A stretch of DNA of 64,000 bases from Cephalopachus bancanus (GCA_027257055.1 JAPVLO010000054.1:434001-498000), one strand, 5' to 3'. Shown: positions 21,000 through 32,690, numbered from the stretch's first letter. Made by a program: numbers and translations. Notes: generated by a model not told the origin, from the sequence alone.

Positions 21000-22330
21000 G
21001 CAAATTGCAATAATAGATTTTATTTTAAAAATAACTTCTTGAGTGTGATTTACATATAAAAATATGTATATATTTTATGTATACAACTTGATAAATTTGA
21101 AGATAATTATATACCTATGAGACCATCATCATAATCTATGCCATAAATTTATTCACCCTCCCTTCTGTCCTCCTGTTTTCTTTATTTATTACTACTATTA
21201 TTTTGCTTGTGTCAAAACCACCTAACATAAGACCTATTCTTTTGGCAATATTTTAAACACACAATACAATATTGTTTACTATAGGCACTCTGCTGTGCAA
21301 TAGATCTCTAAGATTTATTCATCTTGTGAAATTGAAACCTTATGCTTTTTGTCTGATAGCTCCCCATTTTTACCTCCCACTGTACTGTGGCAAACACCAT
21401 TACACTCTGCTTCTATAAGGTTAACTATCTTTGATTCTTCATATAAATGGTATCTTCATATAAGTGGTATCATTTTTCCTTTTGTGTCTGGCTTATATCA
21501 TTTAGCATAATGTCCTCTAGGTCACTCACATTGTCACAAATGGCAGGATTTCCATCTTTTTAAAGGCTGAGTAAAATTTCATTGTATATATTGCTAAAAG
21601 AAATCCTCCAGACAAATTAAATTTAACAGAGTTATCAGAGCAAGAATGATTCATGAATCATGAAGCAATCAGAACCAGGAAAACTTTAGAGAGCTCTCTC
21701 CAGCAACATGTGCTATAAGTTTTCATAGGTCGAGCATGGAAAAAAAGTAGCGAAGTCACCTGTTTAGCTATGTATAGATGTTTGCCTTCTTTGGGCATGG
21801 TTTGATTAGTTAGCTGCCTATAAATAGCTGAAGTTTGGCTGTTTGTGATTGGTTGAAAACTTTGGAGTTTGTTATACTCCTAAAATTGGTTTTGGATTGT
21901 TTACTTGCTAAGCTAGGTTGCAGTGTGTTACACAGAAACTCAAAGTAAGAAGGGACACTCAGTCTAATTGCCACCCGCTTATTTAACAGTATATGTATCA
22001 CACTTCTTTTAACCATTCATCCATCAATGGACATTTTAGTTGCTTCCATGTCTTGGCTATTGGGAATAATGCTGCAATAATATGGAAGTACATGCATTTC
22101 TTCAAAATATTGATTTTAATTTTTTTGGATATGTACCAAGAAGTGAAATTGTTAGATCACATGGTAAATAAAATTTTCGGGAAATATCCCCATGATGTTT
22201 TTTGTAGTGGCTGCACCAATTTGCATTCTCACTAGCAGGATATAATATCTCTTACATTATATCCTCACCAACATTTGTTATCTATTTGAGATCTTTCTGG
22301 TTTCAAATAAATTTTAGAATTTTTTTCTGT
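21000..22330 (-). mobile_element. Old L1 (L1M-type), interrupted
   Basis: Complement of an L1 3' region: GTGATTTACATATAAAAATA near the start, TATCATTTAGCATAATGTCC (21500), TTTCATTGTATATA (21577), then after a 397-bp insert TATGTATCACACTTCTTTTA (21991), TCCATCAATGGACATTTTAG and GCTATTGGGAATAATGCTGC (22050). Much decayed. The join across the insert is continuous in L1, so the insert at 21592-21988 is a later arrival. Confidence 0.75.
21592..21988. mobile_element. 397-bp LTR-like insert of unknown family
   Basis: Inserted within old L1 sequence (see flanks). It begins TGCTAAAAG and ends TTTAACA, so TG...CA, and GTATA is found at 21584-21588 and again right after it at 21989-21993, suggesting a short target duplication blurred by TA repeats. 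It contains CTATAAATAGC (21820), a TATA-like box in plus sense. There is no ORF. I do not recognise the family; a solo LTR of an ERVL-type element is my best guess, a non-autonomous DNA element is the alternative. Confidence 0.5.
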
Positions 22331-22479
22331 TTCTGTTTAAATACACCATTGCAATGTTGACAAGGATTGCATTAAATTTGTAGCTACCTTTGGGTAATAT
22401 AGACATTTTAACAAACATACATTTCACAGATAGACTAGTAGCACCATAGATCTTAACAACCTCAGCATATGATTTTTAA

Positions 22480-23198
22480 AATTTCCTTATTAAGTTGAGA
22501 AATTTCACTTTTTCACTTAAAGGGAGCACTTTACAGCTTCTTTTTGGTATACATGAATTACCAGCAATTCATGACTAAAAATAAGACTTACTTGAACATA
22601 AGCACTGTGATACCCTGGCAGTCAATCTGATAACTCAGAAAGCTACCTAATTGACTAACTTGGTAAGTAAGTAGCAGGCAGAAAGTGCTTATAAATTGAA
22701 CATATTGGACAAAGGGATGATTCACATCCAGACGTGAAGAGGGATGGAATGGGACAAGGAGAGATTTCATCATACTACTCAAAATTGTGTACAATCTAAA
22801 ACTTATGAATTGTTTCTGGAATTTATCATTAATTTTTTTTTTTTTTTTGAGTTGGAGTCTCACTCTGTCGCCCAGACTGGAGTGCAGTGGCCGCTCCCGG
22901 CCACCTCAGCCTCGACCTGCTGGACTCCGGCGATCTTTCCGCCTCAGCCTTCCGAGTAGCCAGAATTACAGGCATGCGCTACCACACCTAGCTAATTTTT
23001 TGATTTATTGTAGAGATGAGGTCTCGCTGCCCAGGCGGGTCTCAAACCTGTGGGCTCAGGCAATCCACTCACCTCAGCCTCCCAAAGATGCGAGATTACA
23101 GGCTGAGCCACCGAGCCCGGCAATATTTTTATACCATGGTTGGTCATAGGTAACTGGTACCATGAAAAGCAAAAAACCACAGATAATGCGGACTACTG
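22480..23198. mobile_element. Tigger1-type DNA transposon fragment
   Basis: Right part of a pogo-like Tigger element without transposase. Recognised by CACTTAAAGGGAGCACTTTA (22516), CTTTTTGGTATACATGAATT, ATACCCTGGCAGTCAATCTG, GACAAAGGGATGATTCACAT (22710) and the terminal-repeat side CAGATAATGCGGACTACTG ending at 23198, which matches the CAGTAGTCCCCCCTTATC inverted repeat of Tigger1/MER2 elements. The left end is absent. An Alu (22833-23121) splits it. Confidence 0.75.
22833..23121 (-). mobile_element. Lemur-type Alu in Tigger fragment
   Basis: Poly-T 22833-22848, GAGTTGGAGTCTCACTCTGTC, right-arm GTGGCCGCTCCCGGCCAC, shortened left arm, end GAGCCCGGC. Flanks AATTTTT and AATATTTTT fit a short duplication. 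The ORFs of 71 and 120 codons here are Alu translation. Confidence 0.9.
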
Positions 23199-23199
23199 C

Positions 23200-24885
23200 A
23201 ATTGCAATCTCTTACGGGAGTGAGAATCTCTTTGATAAATACGTGTTTTGTGCTCCAAAATGTGATAGAAATTTTAGACTGCCTATTCCAAATGTTGCAT
23301 ATTTAAAATTTACAAACCAGAAAAACCTAAATGTATTCAGTTTATTTTATAAGAAGACTTAAAAGGGACTTCATGTTGTTTAGCAGTGAATGTTCCATTC
23401 TAAACAAAAATTTGATTTCATTGCCGTATGCAAAATGTCATTTATCTCAGTATCAGATATGGACAAATATAATTATAAACATGGTTTCTGCCATATAGAG
23501 TCTTCTTATTCACCAATTGCAATGACATGAAGATTGAAGAGAGAAGAAAAGGACTGTGTCAAAACAATATCAAAACAATTGGGATGTTGAAAACAAGCAT
23601 TTAGAATTGCATTTCAAGAACTAGAAACTGGAAATAGAGTATTCCTGCTTCCAATTATAACAACTCTCCTTCTCCCATATATTGACATATTGAAACAATT
23701 TTGTTCTAATTATTTTGCCCACTGATATTGAAGGAGGATTAAGATAATTGACGAGAACATGAGTTCTGCAAGGTCCTGGACAGAAACAAATTATCAAACA
23801 ACAAATAGTTTAAATTAAGAGCTTTAACCATTATATGCTATTTGAATACAATGAGCTTCTTTTTTAAAAGAAAAATATTCAGTATAAGGACTCATATTCC
23901 GTATAAGGACTAGAGAGTTCTATAGATTTAGGTTACAGTGTTAAGATCTTTGTCAGACGGTGTTAAATAAACAGAAGCAAAATGAACAGCTGAAAGTTTT
24001 CAGCATCAGTGATTTTATTGAGCAAAGAACTGAATCTTGAAGGTAATGATTTTCAAACTTTTATAATGGATCCAAACTATGTCTGATAATTTTCTGGCAA
24101 ACTAATATAATCTCAAAGGACTCTATGTGTTTAGAAAATATTAAAGTAATGAGAATTTAAATAAGATGGCCTAGTTATTTGAAATTAAATTATACAACAG
24201 TTATAATTTTAAGACTATAAGCTCCAAAATGGTATCAAGAAGCTTTATAAATTATAAAAGATGAAAGAGGATAAAATAATACCTAGGAGCCAAAACTGAT
24301 GCTTTCTTATCTTACCCTTTTTGTTAGATACAGAAGCATATGCTGGTTGTAATATTTAATAAGTAAAGCTGAGCTGTCATAATCCCAGCTTCTATCTTTA
24401 CATGAAGCTATTTATCTCATTATAAATCTAAACTCCAGTTGTTCTGCTGTGGGATTCCAGGTGAAGAAATCAATCTTGTGTGTATTAACTAAAGCTTATT
24501 GTGTGAGCTTTAGTACATAAAGTGATGTGACAAGGAAAACTGTAAACAAAGAAAGGGGATTTTTCCCTTCATCCTGCATTTGCACATTTTTTAATGCTAA
24601 CATGATTTAGAAGGCAATGATATCTTAGGATATTTTTTAAAAATGTACTTTGACATATGTAATTAAAGGGTCAAGGTTGCCCTTTCCCTTACAAACAACA
24701 TCTAAGTATACCATAAACATGGCCTAAGAAAAATAGTATAAACTTTACGTTCAAAGATACTTGGTTTTCGTCTTTTGCATCTGTCTTTCTCTGTTTTGCA
24801 TTCATTTTTTAAACCTATAATTTAACAGATATTTTTGAGTCATGATCTGTGTGCTAGTTTCTACGTGAGGCACTTGCTCTTCCAT
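23200..24885. other. AT-rich, no recognisable feature
   Basis: No named repeat, RNA gene or coding segment. ORFs are at most 66 codons. It is one of the longest repeat-free stretches in the window, so it may be single-copy sequence. Confidence 0.5.
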
Positions 24886-24888
24886 GCA

Positions 24889-25060
24889 GTAGCTGAGTAT
24901 CTGTAAATAGTTATAAAATTTCTCTGTGTCAGTCTCATCTTTAAAAAAAAATAAAATAATATCATCAGCTTCATAAAATGTTGCAAAGACTAAGTGAGAT
25001 GATGAGTGTGGAGAAGATACAACATGATAGACACTAAATCAATTGCTAGCCATTACTCTC
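24889..25060 (+). mobile_element. MIR SINE
   Basis: Decayed tRNA-derived MIR in sense: GTCAGTCTCATCTTTAAAAA, AATAATATCATCAGCTTCAT, TAAGTGAGATGATGAGTGTG, and GCTAGCCATTACTC correspond in order to the MIR core and 3' part. No A/B box pair remains usable. Confidence 0.65.
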
Positions 25061-25079
25061 TTACCTTCATAATTTTATC

Positions 25080-25340
25080 TTGAAAGTGTTTCACTGTACT
25101 CCTGCCACAATGCTTCCTTCTAGCAACTTTATCTCACTTTCTTCACAGGCAAACTTTGTGAAAATTGCTTGGGCTTCTCATGTCAAATTCTTCACTTGCT
25201 ATTCACTTCTTACACCACAAATTATCACTTTACCAAAGCCTTTCCATCTTTTGTCACAATGTTCTTTTAGCAAAATCTGTTATTGCTATCTAGTCCTAAT
25301 TCTTCTCTGTGGCACTTAACATCTATCCCATCACTCAGTC
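25080..25340. repeat. Ancient dispersed repeat, family uncertain
   Basis: Phrases such as ACTCCTGCCACAATGCTTCC, TGCTATTCACTTCTTACACC and CTTCTCTGTGGCACTTAACA resemble an old mammalian interspersed repeat that I cannot name. The 79- and 100-codon ORFs at 25080-25611 have no protein-family support. Confidence 0.3.
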
Positions 25341-25674
25341 CTTCAACACACCTTCATTTAGTGGATACTTGATATCCATTACAAAACGACTTCCTGAAAA
25401 TGCAATGATAACTACTTCAGGTGTTCTGCTGGTATTCATGGATTTCAGAGTCTATGCTACTAATTATTTCCGGTCTCTAACGAGAACTCTTTTTTCTTTG
25501 GATCTCATGAAAACTTCTACTTCTTCTGAAATCAACTTTCTTTTTTTTGTATTTTCTCAACTAACTTTTTTTGGAAAAATAATATATGTACAGAGAAGTG
25601 AAAAGATGTAGCTAGATGAAGTTTCAAAATTAACACAATAATGTAACCACAGTACACAAAGAATATTACAATTA
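25341..25674. other. No recognisable feature
   Basis: AT-rich sequence up to the LTR; nothing named. Confidence 0.45.
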
Positions 25675-25680
25675 TTTCAT
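25675..25680. repeat. Target-site duplication of class II LTR, left
   Basis: TTTCAT, repeated exactly at 27160-27165. Confidence 0.8.
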
Positions 25681-27159
25681 TGTCGGGGACCAGCCCCGAC
25701 CGAGGGTGGATAAGGACCGCAACAGAGAATCCGGACGGCGAGAAGAGACCACTCAGAGGCAGTTTCTTCTGGGAACAGTCTGATCAGGACTGAAGCCAAA
25801 TTTTATTCAAACTTCTTCCAACTTATATATCATTTTTCATACCCTCCAGCAGTGTGACAATCACTTGCTGGGGGCGTACAAGTTCCATGATGTGTAACGT
25901 GGTTTACAAACTATACCTTACAAGATTATCACGAGACTTTCAAGTCCCAAGCACACAATTACTATTCCATGATGCATGACGTGCTGCCCACAATGTAACA
26001 GGTACACAAATTAATCAGTAGTTTCACAAGATGTTTCCCATAACCCATTCATGTTATACTTTATGTTCTAAACTTCTTGATTAATTCTAAATTCTAATCA
26101 GTCCAGTGAGCTAAATTCTGATTAACATTAAATCCAAAATTAATAACTTCTAATGATTCTAAACAATTAAGACTATCAACTTATTATTACCTTAACTTTA
26201 TATTAATCTTCTATCCTTACTCAATTTATATTTATCCTATTAACTTATGCCTATACTCTTATTATTGTAACTTTCTAAGTTATAATCAAACACCACATTA
26301 AGTATTACTTAACCTTACACTATATCTATGAACTTATTTTTATTATACTTATAACCTACTGATTTTTAATATGCAATGCCCTAGAATCCTATACTAATTA
26401 CCTGAAAACGTATCCTTAAACTAAAATTTTAACATTACTTCTATGAATTTCTCGTGTCTAAACTTTACTTCCTTATATACTTCATTACTTAACTCTTAAC
26501 GCTATGTATTATACTAATTGATCCACTATCTTATTATAAACTCTTATAAACCTTATCACTAGCCTTAATTAATATCCAAACTATAAACTTACTTCAATTT
26601 TTTATAAAACTTAATAAAACTGTAATTCTACTTAAAAATCTAAATCTTATTTCCTGTTATGTGGAAGCTACCTGCGTCTGGGAACCTGTCACACTACTTT
26701 GAACAATGAACTGCACCGTTGCCATGACGATAGCCAGGGGCTGAAGTAAACTGAGTTTCAGCACATACAGAAACCAGTAACGTTCTGCTTGACCTAAGGC
26801 AACATAACAAAACCATTATCACAATTATAATGTTTAATTTTAACCTAAGGGAAAACTTTCTAGCAAGAACAAAGGCTGACTAACCAGTTTACCAGGAAAT
26901 AACAGCTAAAAAATATCTTGAGAAGGAAAAAACAGTTTAAGAAAAGAGGGAGAAATAGAAAATGATTCTGCTGTGAATTTTCTTTTAATCATAGCTGAAT
27001 TTTGTATATTACTGTTATAAACTTTATTATTATATAAGTACTGGTCTTTATTCATACGCCAATATTGTAGTTGTAGTGATCTCCTTGTGTCAGAGACAAT
27101 ATTCCAGACGGGCCCTTATAGGCCTACATACATGTAGCTATAGATGTTGGCTCCCAACA
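25681..27159 (-). mobile_element. Class II (ERVK-like) solo LTR, long
   Basis: On the complement it begins TGTTGGGAGCCAAC and ends GGCTGGTCCCCGACA, typical class II LTR ends. Perfect 6-bp target duplications TTTCAT lie at 25675-25680 and 27160-27165, the length class II integrases make. AATAAA is present on the complement at 25803-25808, about 125 bases from the 3' end, as the polyadenylation signal. The sequence next to the 3' end (CCGTCCGGATTCTCTGTTGC on the complement) is GC-rich U5. At 1479 bp it is long; 26050-26650 is very AT-rich and without ORFs, so it has no accessory gene like MMTV sag. Solo LTR is the simplest reading, though two short LTRs around a remnant is not fully excluded. 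Confidence 0.75.
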
Positions 27160-27165
27160 TTTCAT
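27160..27165. repeat. Target-site duplication of class II LTR, right
   Basis: TTTCAT, as at 25675-25680. Confidence 0.8.
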
Positions 27166-28708
27166 AATTATCTTTATTCACCTTCCCATTACTACCCCAC
27201 TTTCCCCCAAAGCTGATCATTATCATGACTTACAACAACACTGTAGACTAATTTGCCTATTTTTAAATTTGAATCAACGGGACCATGAGGTATGTAATCT
27301 ATTATAAGCTTTAGACAAAGAAGAGAAAACCACAGTCCAAATGTTTTCTCGGTTACCTGAGATAGCATTTTCACCTATTTTTCTCTATCACCTTAATACA
27401 CTCCCCCTGCATTATTACTAGGCTATATTATAACAAAATTATTTGTATTGGAATTCCATGAGGATTTATCCTCCTAATTTTATTTGATCCTTTGTATATA
27501 ATATTTTCTTTCTCTTTATGTAAAAGAGAAATAAGACCTTGGAATCATGAAGTAATCTTTCTCCTTTTTCTAATAAAAAAGAGTTGAGAATGGGTTCAAA
27601 AACAACATCCCACAAATATACATTTTTTTATGACAGAGAGTTGGTCTCAAAAAAGAACTGTTTTTTTCTTACTTTCTTAAGTGTTTCTCAGTATTCTTAA
27701 GTAATTAAGGATTTGATTTAAATCCACCAAATTAGAGATTTTTAATTAACATGATATATAATTTTTCAAATTTGTTTTAATCTGTCAAAAGGATTTATAT
27801 ATGGCTGGGGAAGGATTGAAGTTATCTTTAAATTTTAAGCAATAAAATTTAAACTTATTTTTTGTCTTTTTTTTTTTTGAAATTTAAAATAGGCAAGAGT
27901 GTTGGAGTGCTCTGCCTGAAGTTGGAAGTTGAATATTCCAGAGTTTGTCTGATTTATAGCCCCTGCCATTTCATCCTGGCCACTGAGTTACATGTATGGC
28001 CTCCACAAAGCAATTTGTAAATGATTATTTTTTATTACTAAGACAGTAATGGCAATTTGGAAGGGAGCCTGCTCATTTCAGAACTTTGTCTGAACTATGT
28101 TTTTACTGTGTGATCCAGATCTGTTCAGCAACAGATGAATGAACTATCAATGGATAGGAAACTCAACTGTAAATAATCAACTTGCTGGCCAGCAGATAAA
28201 CCCTCCTCATGTGGAAATTATAAGATGAAGCCTATGTTGACAATGGCCACTAGAGCAGTAAATTCATTTAGTTAGAGTTGGTAACACTACTGGGTCATGC
28301 ATAAGCAGAGGGGTGCTAAAGAAGAGATTATTTAAAGATGAAGAGATGAAAGAAATAATACAGCTCTAGAATAGACTAATGAGAAAGCAATGGTGTGTCA
28401 AAGTTATTTTATAACTGAACATTTAAAGTTCAAAAATCTAGAAACACCTACAACTTATCAGTCCCTATTGTTTAGTGATGTACCGATTGATGGCTTACCT
28501 CTCATTTTACTAGTGGTACATCCCGACATGGATATGTGACTAGCAGGGTGCAGATGATCTTGCTAGAGAGCTTTGGCCTGACCTCTCCAGAAACCAAAAT
28601 GCAATGCACATAACTTGTTTCTTATACCTGAAATAAAATATGTGTTTTGTGAATAACATCCCTAGGAGCCTCTCCTAGAAGACTTTTTGACCTCTTATGG
28701 TTGCCTGT
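27166..28708. other. No recognisable feature
   Basis: AT-rich, no ORF above 62 codons, no named repeat. The T run near 27867 followed by GAAATTTAAAATAGG is not an Alu. Confidence 0.5.
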
Positions 28709-29106
28709 TGTCTTACTCATTTGTGCTGATATAACAAAATACTGGAGACTGGGTAATTTGTAAAGGACAACATTTATTTCTCACAGTTCTGTAGGCTGAG
28801 AAGTTCAAAATCAAAGCATAAGCAGGACTGGTGTCCTGTGAGGATTGTCCTCTGGTTCCAAGATGGCACCTTGATGCCGCAACCTCCCAAGTGGAGAACA
28901 CTGTATCCTCATATAGTGGAAGACAGAATAATAAGAGAATGTTCCTTCCAACCTCAAGTCCTGTTATGAGGGACTAATCCCATTCACGAGAGCAGAACCC
29001 TCATGAATTAATTACCTCCCGAAAGCCACATTTTCAAAAACATTTTTGCATTGAGGATTAAATTTTAAATCAAATTTTGGAGGGGACACCATCAATCAAA
29101 TCATAG
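28709..29106 (-). mobile_element. MaLR LTR (MST/MLT1-like)
   Basis: Complement of the MaLR LTR: TTGTCTTACTCATTTGTGCT, AATACTGGAGACTGGGTAAT, ACATTTATTTCTCACAGTTC, then CATTCACGAGAGCAGAACCC and CTCATGAATTAATTACCTCC, ending TTTTGGAGGGGACACCATC. It is the same broad family as 17454-17838 but inverted. Confidence 0.85.
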
Positions 29107-29171
29107 TACTTATTTTTTATTCGTCTTATTCTACCATATTCTTTACCTTTATTAAAGCCTCACACAAATGC

Positions 29172-29373
29172 CAGGGGTGCCAAAAAATGTATACACATTT
29201 TAAGAGACATTTGCCATAATCAGAAGTGTCTGGACACTGATGGTAACCACTTCAAGCACCTCATGTAATTGCAGTCATCAAACGTGACTAGTACTTATCT
29301 TATTGTGCATTACAGTTTCAATAGAGTTTTATTGTCCTTTCTTAAAATGTGTGTACATTTTTTTGGCAACCTA
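29172..29373. mobile_element. Mariner-like MITE with near-perfect terminal repeats
   Basis: About 200 bp bounded by inverted repeats. The left arm TGCCAAAAAATGTATACACA (29179-) continues to TTTTAAGA. The right arm is its complement, TCTTAAAATGTGTGTACATT followed by TTTTTTGGCA (to 29368). Arms are about 28 bp with two differences. The interior has no ORF. Length, arm type and AT-rich setting fit a Tc1/mariner non-autonomous element; CCAGGGGTGCC / ACTAGGTTGCC at the tips leave the exact ends uncertain. Confidence 0.75.
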
Positions 29374-29840
29374 GTATATTCTGGGAGTCTGGGAGCCCTT
29401 TCAATTATCTAAGCCTACATCTGCCTTGGGTCACAATAGTTTCCCAGTTTCAGGATCAATTTCATTGCCTGTTTTTGCCATCTACTTCCAAGCAACAAAT
29501 GTATTCTTTACATAATTTGAGGTTTTTACTAGAACAAAACAATAAAAATGAGCAAGGATATAATAGTTGCCCAAGAGAATGACAAGGACCATACAGGCTC
29601 TGGTTGATTTTAAGATCTAAAATAGGCACCTGTAGAGGAAATCGATCTTATGATCATAGCAATGGAAGCCAACTCAGTGTGAAGAATACGCAGGTAAGAG
29701 TTTTAAAACACAGTTGAGGAGAAAGAAATAGTGTTTAATTTCACAATATCACAGATTCTTTTTTATTTTTCTTAAATAAGACTCTAACCTTTTTGAAATT
29801 GAACATGCTAATTACAAACTAGGAGATCTTGTTATGTGTA
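29374..29840. other. No recognisable feature
   Basis: Short region between MITE and Alu. The 77-codon ORF at 29349-29582 starts inside the MITE and has no support. Confidence 0.45.
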
Positions 29841-29854
29841 AATAATCTCGTTAA

Positions 29855-30162
29855 GCTGGGCTCGGTGGCTCAGCCTTTAATCCCGGCACTTTGGGAGGCT
29901 GAGGTGAGTGGATTGCCTGAGTCCGCGGTTTCGAGACCCACCTGGGCAACTTGGCAAGACCTCATCTCTACAATAAATCAAAAAATTAGCTGGGTGTGGT
30001 AGCGCGCGCCTGTAATTCCAGCTACTTGGAAGGCTGAAGCGAAAGGATCTCTGGAGCCCAGCAGGTTGAGGCTGCGGTGGCCGGGAGCGGCCACTGCACT
30101 CCAGTCTGGGCAACGGAGTGAAACTCCGACTCAATAATAATAATAATAATAATAAAAATAAT
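29855..30162 (+). mobile_element. Lemur-lineage Alu with (AAT)n tail
   Basis: Starts GCTGGGCTCGGTGGCTCAG. It has the longer left-arm form GGGCAACTTGGCAAGACC together with the right-arm hairpin GTGGCCGGGAGCGGCCAC, so it sits between the older and younger states. The tail has become an AAT microsatellite (30134-30168). Target duplication AATAATCTCGTTAA at 29841-29854 and AATAATCTTGTTAA at 30163-30176. Confidence 0.9.
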
Positions 30163-30176
30163 AATAATCTTGTTAA

Positions 30177-31489
30177 ATGAGAGAGCACTATTATTTGTAT
30201 AAGATGTTCATAAAAGATAGTATAAGTTTTGAGCAAGAAAAACAGTGAGGCAACAGGGATATTTCTACAGCTGGAAGACAATCCCTCACTCTGACAGTGA
30301 CAACAGCATGAGTATGCCCTTTATGATCTCTGGCTGCCTCTAGGAGAATTTTGCAGTGATAACATGCCTATGTGCCAACCCTCTGTGGATTTCTCTTTCC
30401 TGAAAATGTTTTGTATTTTTCACTAATTAAATAAGATGCGGGCAGCTTAGCAAAATGGTATAAGTTACCAGAAACTAATTTAGAATTTATAAAATTATTG
30501 TTGCAAGGCACAAATGCTTCAAAAAGTATTATTTTAAAACCATCTGTCATCAGATACCCTACCTCTTCTTTTTCCAGCCTTTCTCTGTGCCAACCTCTGA
30601 TTCCTGCACTGATGTGGTTTTGACAGCAGGAAATGGGTGAGTAAAAGCAACAAGAAAATTGCTTTAACAAAAGACATATTTGTGCACTTGTGTGTGTGTG
30701 TTATTCCTGTTTCTGAAATGCTTTATTTTTCATCCTCCTTCTCTAAAAAGGTTGCTAAATCTCTAAGGGAACACATATTTTGTTTTGTTTTAAAATTAAA
30801 TGGTGACAGGATGAATTGTGATGTCTAAGGGATAGTTCTGGCAGCCATTAAGTGTTATTTTAGAATAGATAACAATGGTCCTTGGTGTGTTCTTCACTAC
30901 TGTCCCTGAAATTCCCTTAAGTAGTTTGGCATCCAGCCCCCTTGCCTGTCTCTATCAGTGTACCATGCTACCCTCCTAAGGTTTTGAGAACAATATATCT
31001 CTAATCTATTGAATTTGTCCTTCTGTGAATGTCATCCAGATAAAGCCACGTGCTCTGTGACTTTCCTGTCAACAATTAGCTAATCTTATAAACAAATTAT
31101 AGCGCAGTTCTGAAAAAATATCTAAATCACCATGACAGTCACATCTTCTTCCAGATAATGTATGTATTTTCATATTTGTAATTTTAGATATTCTCAGAGT
31201 TTAGATTTAATCCTATTTATGATTAAACAAGAAACTATTCAAAGCAGTGAAAAAGAGAAAATGTTGCTAAGACTAAAGGTTTTTATGTTTAGATAAGTTG
31301 ATTATGAGGTGCTAGATTACTACTGTTTCATAAACTCTAACATTAAATGAGATCTAGCTTTCTTGGTCCCAAACTATTAAAATTTAAGAAATATATCAAG
31401 GATTGTTTGAGTAACTTATTCCAATGATTGAAGATAATAGAAATGTGAGAACATATGTTAAATGATAGGGTTCTATTGTTTCTGACAAA
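30177..31489. other. No recognisable feature
   Basis: Includes a 100-codon minus ORF (30368-30670) and a 63-codon plus ORF, neither with visible family motifs or conservation cues. No named repeat. Confidence 0.45.
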
Positions 31490-31959
31490 AGTCAGGTTTT
31501 ATTCTTATTGTTGTCACTTCTTTTCCCTGTGAGGCTTTTACAATACTATTTTATCTTCAGTTTTGGTTTTCAGAAATTTGTTTTAAAATGTCTACATATG
31601 GTTTCTGTTTGAAATTATTCATTTGAGTTTTACTGTGGTACTTGAATCTGTAAGTTGATGTTTTTCATTAAATTTGGAAAATGTATGACAATTTTTTCTT
31701 CAAAGATTTTGGGGTAATTCTTTCTCTCCTCAGCTGCTAGGACACCAAGTTCATTATGTTGGACTACGTAATACTACTGAGTTTTTTGGTTTCTTTTCAA
31801 CATTTGTCTCTGTGTACTTCAGTTTAAATATTTTCTATTGCAGTATCTAGAAATTGACAAATCCTTTTTGTGTGTAGTATAATTTGCTGCTGATATCTTT
31901 GCATCAATTTTGCTATTAGATATTATATTTTTCAGTTCTAGTTTTCCCATTTCTTCTCT

Positions 31960-32567
31960 TTTCTTTAATTATAAAGATGTGGAGTACAATTCAGGGTAAG
32001 GTATACAAATGTTTATTATGCAGGTGCCCTTGTTGATGAGGTGTGCCCCTTGCTCCCCTAGCAGTTTCCCTCAGCTGCCACTCCCACCTCCCCTCCCCAG
32101 ACAGTTTCCCACTACTGCCAATCCCTTTCTTATAGTATTATGATAATTACTCAAGGTTCGCTAATGAGTGAGAACGTATGGTACTCTGTTCTTTGTTTCT
32201 GTGATTGATCACTGAGTATGATCAACTCTAAATCCATCCAAGTTGCTACAAAGTCCATATGTTTGTCCTTCTTTATGGCTACATAATATTCCACTGTGTA
32301 TATGTACCATGTTTTTTTGTTGTTTGTTTGTTTGTTTTTATCCAGTCCAGCTTCGATGGGCAGCATGGTTGTTTCCATGTTTTTGCTACTGTGAATAGAG
32401 CTGCAACAAACATACGTGTGCAGCAGGTATTGTTTTTGTAGAATGATTTGAGTACCTCCGGGTATATTCCCAAGAGGGGAATTCATATGAAAAGTAAATT
32501 TCTATTTCTTTCAGAAATCACCACGCCGTCTTCCAAAGAGGTTGTACTAGTTTGTATTCCCACCAGC
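31960..32567 (-). mobile_element. Second twin-primed L1, minus-strand part
   Basis: Short young-type L1 3' end inside the old L1: 3' UTR words AGGGTAAGGTATACAAATGT and CTTGTTGATGAGGTGTGCCC, then the ORF2 C-terminus to GAGGTTGTACTAGTTTGTAT (32540). A TTTG repeat at 32317-32335 expanded inside it. The minus ORFs of 111 and 64 codons are ORF2 C-terminus (MFVAALFTVAKTWKQP). Confidence 0.85.
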
Positions 32568-32690
32568 AAAGAGAAATGCAAATCAAAACCACATTGAGAT
32601 ACCACCTAATGCCAATAAGAATGGCCATCATTAATTTAAAAAAACAACAGATGCTGGCAAGGATGCAGAGAAAAAGGAATGCTTCTACGC
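32568..32690 (+). mobile_element. Inverted 5' piece of the second twin-primed L1
   Basis: Switches at about 32567 to L1 sense: GAGAAATGCAAATCAAAACC, CACATTGAGATACCACCTAA, TGGCCATCATTAATTTAAAA, AACAGATGCTGGCAAGGATG. In L1 ORF2 this piece directly precedes the segment that ends the minus part, so the pair is one inverted insertion. Confidence 0.85.

Noticed and set aside
25080..25611. Two overlapping ORFs of 79 and 100 codons
   Set aside because: The first lies in an ancient-repeat-like stretch; neither shows protein-family motifs.
25681..27159. Lentiviral LTR, as known from endogenous lentiviruses of some lemurs
   Set aside because: The ends and 6-bp duplication fit class II elements, while lentiviruses give 5-bp duplications and different LTR termini.
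30368..30670. 100-codon minus-strand ORF
   Set aside because: No domain, signal peptide or splice context recognised; within the range of chance ORFs in this length of DNA.
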